From an uncultured Arenimonas sp. (lineage in GTDB: Bacteria > Pseudomonadota > Gammaproteobacteria > Xanthomonadales > Xanthomonadaceae), in the NCBI GenBank assembly GCA_946885815.1, contig CAMPHE010000025.1, forward strand, positions 1 to 11,801: a DNA stretch of 11,801 nucleotides, given 5' to 3'. This document shows positions 6,946-11,801 of this stretch, in pieces. Both the position numbers and the translations under genes were made by a program. Position 1 is the stretch's first letter, and each line of letters opens with the position of its first letter. The notes beneath the pieces were generated by a model. That model was given only the letters and a program-made list of their open reading frames with translations, had not been told where the DNA came from and searched no databases.

Positions 6946-8007
6946 ATGAAACTGCTGACGACCGATGACGTGTCGCGGATCGTGGCGACGGTGGGCCTGC
7001 CGGCGCTGACCGCACGGCTGGTCGACTACCTCGAGGCCGATTTCCGGCGCTGGCCGGAGTTCGACAAGTCGCCGCGCAGCGCGGCGCATTCCGACGTGGG
7101 CGTGATCGAGCTGATGCCGATCGCCGACGCGAACGACTACAGCTTCAAGTACGTCAACGGGCACCCGGGCAACGCGAAGCACGGGCTGTCGACGGTGGTC
7201 GCCTTCGGCGCGCTCGCGGACGTCGCGACCGGCCTGCCCGGGTTCATCAGCGAGCTGACGTTGACCACCGCGATCCGCACCGCGGCGACGTCGGTGATGG
7301 CCGCGAAGCGCCTCGCGCGTCCCGACGCGAAGACGATGGCGCTGATCGGCAACGGCGCGCAGAGCGAGTTCCAGGCGATCGCGTTCCACCACGGCCTCGG
7401 CATCACCGAAGTGCGCGTGTTCGATGTCGACCCCGCGGCGACCGACAAGCTCGTGCGCAACCTGGCGGCGGCCGCGCCGGCGCTGAGGGTCGTGCGCGCG
7501 GCGTCGACCGCCGACGCGGTGCGCGGTGCCGACATCGTCACCACGGTCACCGCCGACAAGACCTGCGCGACCATCCTGACGCCGGACCTGATCGAGGCGG
7601 GCATGCACCTCAACGGCGTTGGCGGCGACTGCCCCGGCAAGACCGAGATGGCGCGCGGCGTGCTGGAGCGCGCGTCGGTGTTCGTCGAGTTCGAGCCGCA
7701 GTCGCGGATCGAGGGCGAACTGCAGCAGATGCCGGCCGACTTCACCGTGACCGAGCTCTGGCAGGTGCTGACCGGCGCCGCGCCCGGCCGCCGGACGCGC
7801 GACGAGGTGACGCTGTTCGACAGCGTCGGCTTCGCGCTCGAGGACTACTCGGCGCTGCGCCTGCTGCGCGACTGCGCCGACGAACTCGGTCTCGGCCGCG
7901 AGGCCGGGCTGATCCCGACGCTGCGCGACCCGAAGGACCTGTTCGGCGAAATGGCGATGCCGGCCACGCCCGCCGCCACCCCCACGAAGGCGACGAAAGC
8001 CGCCTGA
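6946..8007 (+). CDS. ocd: ornithine cyclodeaminase
   Basis: Converts L-ornithine directly to L-proline plus ammonia, using NAD+ as a recycled cofactor, in the cytoplasm. The 353-residue length is normal for the OCD/mu-crystallin family. Visible motifs: FKYVNGHPGN with Lys68 (substrate carboxylate), LTTAIRTAATSVMAAKRL with Arg111, the Rossmann glycine motif ALIGNGAQSEFQA (132-144), FDVDP at the end of the second strand (159-163), and GGDCPGKTE with Asp228, the same position as the catalytic Asp228 of Pseudomonas putida OCD. The match to true OCD motifs argues against alanine dehydrogenase or SbnB-like relatives. The C-terminus adds an Ala/Pro/Thr/Lys tail (PATPAATPTKATKAA). GGAGG lies 7 bases before the ATG. 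It is divergent from the Lrp-type gene and is followed by a strong terminator, so it is probably transcribed alone. Confidence 0.93.
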   Translation: MKLLTTDDVSRIVATVGLPALTARLVDYLEADFRRWPEFDKSPRSAAHSDVGVIELMPIADANDYSFKYVNGHPGNAKHGLSTVVAFGALADVATGLPGFISELTLTTAIRTAATSVMAAKRLARPDAKTMALIGNGAQSEFQAIAFHHGLGITEVRVFDVDPAATDKLVRNLAAAAPALRVVRAASTADAVRGADIVTTVTADKTCATILTPDLIEAGMHLNGVGGDCPGKTEMARGVLERASVFVEFEPQSRIEGELQQMPADFTVTELWQVLTGAAPGRRTRDEVTLFDSVGFALEDYSALRLLRDCADELGLGREAGLIPTLRDPKDLFGEMAMPATPAATPTKATKAA

Positions 8008-8021
8008 CGCTCTCTCCTCGT

Positions 8022-8047
8022 CGCGCGCGGACACGCGCGGCCTTTTT
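8022..8047 (+). terminator. weak hairpin plus T-run after ocd
   Basis: CGCGCG at 8022-8027 can pair with CGCGCG at 8034-8039 and is followed by GCC and TTTTT. It begins 14 bases after the ocd stop. The stem is short and in GC-rich DNA may be chance; the stronger hairpin 25 bases downstream is the likelier terminator. Confidence 0.3.
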
Positions 8048-8072
8048 CAATCTCGCCCCGAAACGAGATGGC

Positions 8073-8103
8073 ACGCCCCCGCGGGTTGCGGGGGCGTTTT
8101 TTT
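8073..8103 (+). terminator. rho-independent terminator after ocd
   Basis: Perfect 10-bp stem ACGCCCCCGC (8073-8082) and GCGGGGGCGT (8088-8097), loop GGGTT, followed directly by a run of seven T. Classic intrinsic terminator shape on the plus strand. It isolates ocd from the YcgG-DUF1989 operon downstream. Confidence 0.92.
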
Positions 8104-8261
8104 ATGTGGCCGGTGGTCCGGTGCCGCGCAACCGCTCCATGCGCCGCCGCGCTGACGTCGGCTCCACCTCGCTGAACGATTCCCCGTGCGCGATGCACGA
8201 CTCGACATGGGACCGACACCTCCATCGCGACGATTCCCCGCAATCCTCACGGGAGCCTGCG
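8104..8261 (+). other. leader region before the YcgG gene, with 11-bp direct repeat
   Basis: No gene is supported here. An in-frame extension of the YcgG frame to an ATG at 8106 has no ribosome site and unconvincing residues. ACGATTCCCCG occurs twice, at 8176-8186 and 8230-8240, in the same orientation and 54 bp apart. This may be a regulator site or chance. No clear -10/-35 pair and no riboswitch-like structure were recognised. Confidence 0.35.
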
Positions 8262-8987
8262 ATGCCGAGGTCCGAATTCCTGTCCATCACGCCTGCGGCG
8301 CCGTCCGCGCGGCCGCCCGGTGCCACCGCGCGCCGGCTGCGGGATTTCGTGGAACGCCCGACCTTCCCGTGCGTCGGCGCGAAAGCCGCGCTGGGCCAGG
8401 GCGGCGTGCGGATGCTGGAGCTCGGCCCGCTCGGTGACGGCGGGCGCGACAATACCGCGCCGCTGCTCGACGCCCTGGAACGCCTCGCGCCGCGGCTCGA
8501 CGCGGAAGACGCCGACTCACGCCGCCTTCATTCGCTCGCGGCGGTCTTCGACGGCCCGGGCGACGACGACGAGGCCGCCTTCGAAGCGCGCCTGTGGGAT
8601 CAGCTGCAGCGGCTGCATGCGCTCGACGTACAGCGCGGCCATGCGTGGGCCGACGACGTCGGCGACGATCCCGACGCCGCGGATTTTTCCTTCAGCCTCG
8701 CCGGCCACCCGTTCTTCGTCATCGGCCTGCACCCGGGCGCGTCGCGGCGTGCACGACGCGCGCCGATGCCGGTGCTGGTGTTCAACTCCCAGCGCCAGTT
8801 CGCGCGCCTGCGCGCCGACGGGCGCTACGCGAAGATGCAGGCCGCGACGCGCGCCCGCGATCGCGCGCTGCAGGGGTCGCTCAATCCCAACCTCGCCGAC
8901 TGGGGCACCGCGCCGGAAACCCGCCAGTACAGCGGCCGAGCGGTCGAGGCCCAGTGGCGATGTCCGTTCCGCAAGGTGAGTGCATGA
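8262..8987 (+). CDS. YqcI/YcgG family protein, GntA-type heme-dependent N-hydroxylase candidate
   Basis: A 241-residue protein of the YqcI/YcgG family. Family marks seen: FPCVGAKAAL near the start (35-44), LWDQLQRLHALD (111-122), FSFSLAGHPFFVIGLHPGAS (142-161), PVLVFNSQRQFARLR, LQGSLNPNLADWG, and the C-terminal QWRCPFRK (231-238). Characterised relatives are heme enzymes that N-hydroxylate guanidino groups: GntA in guanitoxin synthesis, and AglA and DcsA, which act on arginine, as far as I recall. Whether this copy has that activity is inference; many family members are untested. No signal peptide, so cytoplasmic. The ATG at 8262 has GGGAG 6-7 bases upstream. Its stop overlaps the next start as ATGA, so it is translationally coupled to the DUF1989 gene. 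Possible substrates are arginine or another guanidino compound, fitting the ocd gene upstream. Confidence 0.85.
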   Translation: MPRSEFLSITPAAPSARPPGATARRLRDFVERPTFPCVGAKAALGQGGVRMLELGPLGDGGRDNTAPLLDALERLAPRLDAEDADSRRLHSLAAVFDGPGDDDEAAFEARLWDQLQRLHALDVQRGHAWADDVGDDPDAADFSFSLAGHPFFVIGLHPGASRRARRAPMPVLVFNSQRQFARLRADGRYAKMQAATRARDRALQGSLNPNLADWGTAPETRQYSGRAVEAQWRCPFRKVSA

Positions 8988-9643
8988 CCGGCATCGACGG
9001 CACGACCGAGGCCGCTGCGGGATTCACCCGCATCCCGCCGTGTTCGGCGCGCGCGGTCGAGATCGACACCGGCGACCTGCTCGAGATCGTCGATCCCGAG
9101 GGCCGGCAGGTCTGCGATCTGGTCGCGTTCCACAGCGACGACCAGCGCGAATACCTGTCGTCCGGGCGCTCGCTCGACTACGCGTCGAAGCTGTGGCTCA
9201 CCACCGGCGACGTGCTGTATTCCAACCGCAGCCGGCCGATGTTCGACATCGTCGAGGACAGCGTCGGCCGGCACGACTTCACGTTGACGCCGTGCTCGCG
9301 CGACACGTTCCGCATCCTCTACGGCGACACCGACCCGCGCCCCGGCTGCGAGGGCAACCTGGTGCAGGCGCTGTCGCCGTGGCGCGTGGGCCGCGACCGC
9401 ATCCCCATCGCCTTCAACGTCTTCATGCACGTCGCCGTCGACGCCGACGGCCGGCTCAGCGTGCTGCCGCCGAAGAGCCGCGCCGGCGATCGCATCGTGC
9501 TGCGCGCGGCGATGCCGCTGCTGGTGGGGCTGACGGCGTGCAGCGCGCTGCAGTCGAACGGCGGCAGCTTCAAGCCGATCGATTTCAGGGTGGTGCGGGC
9601 AGAGCGCTCTGTCGACGCGGATCACGCGGATCGACGCGGATAG
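8984..9643 (+). CDS. DUF1989 (urea carboxylase-associated / carboxyguanidine deiminase family) protein
   Basis: A 219-residue DUF1989 member. Visible family blocks: GDLLEIVDPEGRQVCDLVAF (30-49, Cys44), SNRSRPMFDIVEDSVGRHDF (80-99, His97-Asp98), TPCSRDTFRILYGD (Cys104), PGCEGNLVQAL (Cys122), PIAFNVFMHVAVDADG (141-156) and SRAGDRIVLRAAMPLLVGL (165-183). In other bacteria two DUF1989 proteins form carboxyguanidine deiminase (CgdAB), part of guanidine breakdown via carboxylation; others remain uncharacterised. Here only one copy exists and no carboxylase is nearby, so the exact reaction is unknown. It is the second gene of a two-gene operon (ATGA overlap; AAGGTGAG ribosome site). The last ~12 residues (RSVDADHADRRG) come from a triplicated ACGCGGAT repeat and look like a recent tail. 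It converges on the zinc-ribbon gene with a 4-bp gap. Confidence 0.87.
   Translation: MTGIDGTTEAAAGFTRIPPCSARAVEIDTGDLLEIVDPEGRQVCDLVAFHSDDQREYLSSGRSLDYASKLWLTTGDVLYSNRSRPMFDIVEDSVGRHDFTLTPCSRDTFRILYGDTDPRPGCEGNLVQALSPWRVGRDRIPIAFNVFMHVAVDADGRLSVLPPKSRAGDRIVLRAAMPLLVGLTACSALQSNGGSFKPIDFRVVRAERSVDADHADRRG
9615..9641 (+). repeat. three copies of ACGCGGAT at the 3' end of the DUF1989 gene
   Basis: ACGCGGAT occurs at 9615-9622, 9624-9631 and 9634-9641, just after a perfect 10-bp palindrome AGAGCGCTCT (9601-9610). The last copy supplies the first base of the stop codon. It may be a dispersed intergenic repeat that now writes the protein's C-terminus. Confidence 0.6.
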
Positions 9644-9647
9644 GGCA

Positions 9648-10709
9648 CTACGGCAGGCGTCCCACGGTCGCCGGAAGCGACCTGCCGGCCGCCTCGTAAT
9701 GCTCCGTCACCGTTCCGAGCGGCGTCAGGCCATGGCGGTCCATGCGCACCAGCCGGTCTGTCTGCAGGTCGATGGCGAGGCCGTCCGTGTAATCCCCGGT
9801 CCGCCACACGCAGGCTTCGCCGCGGTGCACGAGCACCAGCTGCGAAAGGCGGCGCGCGTCGGCGGGGCGGAGGGCGCCGGCCCCGTCCTTCGCCACCGGT
9901 GGGACGAACGCGGTGTGCCAGTCGCCGACGACGGGGCCGCCGGCGCCGTCCGCGGCGGCGAGCGTGGCGCGCCACGGATGCCGATCGAAGACTCGGCGTT
10001 CCAGCAGCGCGGCGACGAGCCGGATCGCGCGCACGAAACGGCCGCCGGCCGGCAGCGGCGGCGCCATCACCGGGAACCGCGCCTTCGATTCGAACCACGT
10101 GACCACATGCTCCGGGCCGTCGTCGAGCAGCGACGCGAGATTGCCCGCGGCCAGCTCGACTTCGCCTTCGTCGCGCACGCACCAGCGCCCGGGGTCGGGC
10201 CCGTCGATGGTGAATTCGTGGCGCGCGTGCGGGCCGGCCGCGACGGGGTCGAGTTCGAGCGCGAAGCCACCGATCGTCGAAACGCCGGTGTGGAACTGTT
10301 CGACGCGCAGGCGATGGCTGCGATGCCGGCGCCGCGCGATCTCGGCGATCGCGCGCCACGCCAGCGCGCACGGCAGCGTGACGCGCGCGTCGGTCAGGTC
10401 GATGCGCGGCATCGGCCGGTCGCGCCGCTGCACGACGATGCCGCCGTGGTAGTGCTCGTTGGCGTGGCAGGCGATGCCGTCGATCCAGCACGCATGTTCG
10501 CCGGGATAGGGTTCACCGGTGTCGGCGTAGCGCGCGACGAACCCGCCCGAGATGCTGACGTTGGTGAAGACGAGTCTTCGACCGGATTCGTCGCTCGCGC
10601 GCGCCTCGCAGCCGCGGCAGACCTTCTGCGGGTAGCGTGCCTCCGCGTGCAGCGTGGCGGCGCAGATCGCGCAGGGCGCATGCGGGAGCGGGGTGGGGTC
10701 GAAGGGCAT
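9648..10709 (-). CDS. uncharacterised protein with N-terminal zinc-ribbon
   Basis: A 353-residue protein I cannot assign to a named family. The N-terminus has CAIC (Cys13, Cys16) and CRGC (Cys31, Cys34), 14 residues between pairs, a typical zinc ribbon. It is followed by a His/Cys-rich block (PGEHACWIDGIACHANEHYH, 69-88), which might bind another metal or belong to the same fold. The rest is mixed: RVEQFHTGVSTIGGFALELD (135-154), VVTWFESKARFPV (202-214), and a C-terminal part with GEACVWRTGDYTDGLAIDLQ (297-316) resembling beta-sheet repeats. No signal peptide or membrane span. The ATG at 10709 is chosen because GAGG lies close upstream and the zinc ribbon starts 12 residues in; an ATG at 10778 would add an Arg-rich stretch of doubtful coding. 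It lies 123 bp downstream of oleA on the same strand and may be read through from it. Confidence 0.78.
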   Translation of the reverse strand: MPFDPTPLPHAPCAICAATLHAEARYPQKVCRGCEARASDESGRRLVFTNVSISGGFVARYADTGEPYPGEHACWIDGIACHANEHYHGGIVVQRRDRPMPRIDLTDARVTLPCALAWRAIAEIARRRHRSHRLRVEQFHTGVSTIGGFALELDPVAAGPHARHEFTIDGPDPGRWCVRDEGEVELAAGNLASLLDDGPEHVVTWFESKARFPVMAPPLPAGGRFVRAIRLVAALLERRVFDRHPWRATLAAADGAGGPVVGDWHTAFVPPVAKDGAGALRPADARRLSQLVLVHRGEACVWRTGDYTDGLAIDLQTDRLVRMDRHGLTPLGTVTEHYEAAGRSLPATVGRLP

Positions 10710-10832
10710 CGCGCCTCGCCTCTGGTCCAACGACACGCGACATCGACGCTTCAGGCCGACCGATGACGCTGCAGGCAACGCCCGTTATTGCTCAAGGGGC
10801 GTCCAACACGCGCAAGCGATGCCGCAGGCGGG
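10710..10832 (-). other. gap between oleA and the zinc-ribbon gene
   Basis: 123 bp without a gene. ACGCCC (10778-10783) can pair with GGGCGT (10797-10802) across a 13-base loop, a weak hairpin with no T-run, so not a convincing oleA terminator. No promoter for the zinc-ribbon gene was recognised. Confidence 0.4.
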
Positions 10833-11801
10833 CTACCAGACCACCTCGGCCATCGAGCAGTTCAACCCCGACCCGATGCCCAGCAGCGCGACGCGGTCGC
10901 CCTTCTTCAGGCGGCCCATCTCGCGCAGCTTGCTCAGCACGATCGGCACCGAGGCCGGGCCGATGTTGCCGTGCTCGGCGAAGATCGTCAGCACCTTCTG
11001 CGGGTCGATGCCGAAGGCCTTGATGAAGGCCTGCGTGTGCACCTGGCTGACCTGGTGGATCACGAACTGGTCGAGTTCCTCGACCACCCAGCCGAGCGCC
11101 TGGCGCGCGGCGGCGAAGGTCTTCTCGGCCAGCTTCAGGCCCTCGATCAGCAGCATCCGCGTGTCGGTGACCATGCGGTCGAGATTGCCGCGGCAGAGGG
11201 TGTTCCACTGCGTCGCCGCCTTGGTGACGCCGCCCTTGTAACGCGGCGCATCCGGCGTGAGCTCGCTGCGGCTGAGCACCATCGCGGCGGCGCCGCAGCC
11301 GAGCGTGAGCGTCGCGAGCTCGTTGCGGAACTGCTCTTCGGTGACGTCGGGCGCGCTCAGGCGCTCCATGGTCTTGGCGTAGGCGAGGTTGGCGGTTTCG
11401 CCGTCGACGACCAGCGCGTATTCGATCTCGCCGCGCTCGATCATGCGGCTGGCGATGTCCATGCCGTTGAGGAACGCGAGGCAGGCGTTGGCGACGTCGA
11501 AGTTCTGGCAGCCCTCGCCGAGGCCGAGGTTGCCGGACACGATCGACGCGGTCGACGGCTCGAGGAAATCGCGGCTGACCGACGTGTTGACCAGCAGGCC
11601 GATCTTGGCGCGGTCGACGCCGGCGTCGGCGATGGCCTTTTCGGCCGCGAGCGTGGCCGCGTCGGACGACTGCATCTCGTCGTTCCAGAGCCGGCGCGCG
11701 TAGATGCCGGCGATGTCCTGCAGCACGTCGGTCTTGATGCCGAGACGGTCCATCGTCGGCTTCAGCCGGGCGTTGATGTCCGCCGAACTCAGGCGGTTCG
11801 G
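10833..11801 (-). CDS. oleA: OleA, thiolase-superfamily acyl-CoA condensing enzyme (5' end cut)
   Basis: OleA joins two fatty acyl-CoA chains head to head by a non-decarboxylative Claisen condensation, giving a 2-alkyl-3-ketoacid, the first step of long-chain olefin synthesis. The visible 322 codons begin PNRLSSADINARLKPTMDRL and continue to the edge in frame; comparison with the ~338-residue Xanthomonas enzyme suggests about 16 residues are missing. The active-site set is complete: Glu81 in FLEPSTAS, nucleophile Cys107 in DVANACLAF, His249 in VIHQVS and Asn279 in EHGNIGPASVP (numbers from the first visible residue). These match Glu117, Cys143, His285 and Asn315 of the published Xanthomonas structure as I recall its numbering. 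The Glu that reaches into the active site separates OleA from ordinary FabH. The ATG at 11753 is internal, not the start. OleB and OleC are on the same strand but more than 7 kb away. Confidence 0.96.
   Translation of the reverse strand, partial: PNRLSSADINARLKPTMDRLGIKTDVLQDIAGIYARRLWNDEMQSSDAATLAAEKAIADAGVDRAKIGLLVNTSVSRDFLEPSTASIVSGNLGLGEGCQNFDVANACLAFLNGMDIASRMIERGEIEYALVVDGETANLAYAKTMERLSAPDVTEEQFRNELATLTLGCGAAAMVLSRSELTPDAPRYKGGVTKAATQWNTLCRGNLDRMVTDTRMLLIEGLKLAEKTFAAARQALGWVVEELDQFVIHQVSQVHTQAFIKAFGIDPQKVLTIFAEHGNIGPASVPIVLSKLREMGRLKKGDRVALLGIGSGLNCSMAEVVW

Noticed and set aside
6816..6947. Longer Lrp-type protein starting at 6848 or 6947
   Set aside because: These starts have no ribosome site and overlap the -10, the palindromic operator and the ocd leader; the family N-terminus fits 6815.
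5797..8034. 745-codon open frame on the minus strand spanning the 2H-like, regulator and ocd genes
   Set aside because: It runs antisense to, or out of frame with, three well-supported genes and has Arg/Gly/His-rich sequence without domains.
8104..8261. Guanidine (ykkC-type or mini-ykkC) riboswitch before the YcgG operon
   Set aside because: I looked because of the guanidino theme, but found no paired hairpins with ACGR loops and no conserved ykkC core.

Overview
The window reads as chromosomal DNA of a very GC-rich gammaproteobacterium, most likely Xanthomonadaceae/Lysobacteraceae (Lysobacter or Luteimonas type). The grounds are the close resemblance of the OleA, OleB and OleC fragments to the Xanthomonas olefin-biosynthesis enzymes, strong third-position G/C, and the gene types present (TonB receptor, Lrp-ornithine cyclodeaminase pair, YqcI/YcgG and DUF1989 proteins). 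Genus assignment is inference. No rRNA, tRNA, CRISPR array or transposase gene was found.

Layout. Right edge (10833-11801, minus): oleA, missing only its first ~16 codons. Left part (1-3268, minus, in transcription order): oleB, two tandem genes for secreted beta-helix proteins, then the 5' part of oleC, which runs off the window. Both ends therefore belong to one head-to-head hydrocarbon (ole) locus: OleA condenses two fatty acyl chains, OleC makes a beta-lactone from the reduced product, and OleB decarboxylates it to a long-chain olefin. OleD, the reductase, would be expected beyond the left edge.

Between oleA and oleB lie about 7.5 kb of other genes on both strands: a zinc-ribbon protein of unknown function (minus); a two-gene plus-strand operon of a YqcI/YcgG (GntA-type heme N-hydroxylase) protein and a DUF1989 (carboxyguanidine-deiminase family) protein; an ornithine cyclodeaminase with a strong terminator, divergent from an Lrp/AsnC regulator with a palindromic candidate operator between them; a small protein with the two HxT motifs of 2H phosphoesterases, whose C-terminus is written by a perfect palindrome; and a TonB-dependent receptor that ends 26 bp before oleB.

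Three themes stand out. The ole cluster is split and padded, with two secreted paralogues wedged tightly between oleB and oleC. The YcgG-DUF1989-Ocd group looks like a small arginine/guanidino-nitrogen module: both plus-strand operon families have members acting on guanidino groups, and Ocd takes ornithine to proline. Several gene ends carry short repeats (the palindrome at 6362, the ACGCGGAT triplet at 9615) that extend the reading frames. Gene density is high; the longest gap without a gene is 8008-8261, holding terminators and a short direct repeat.
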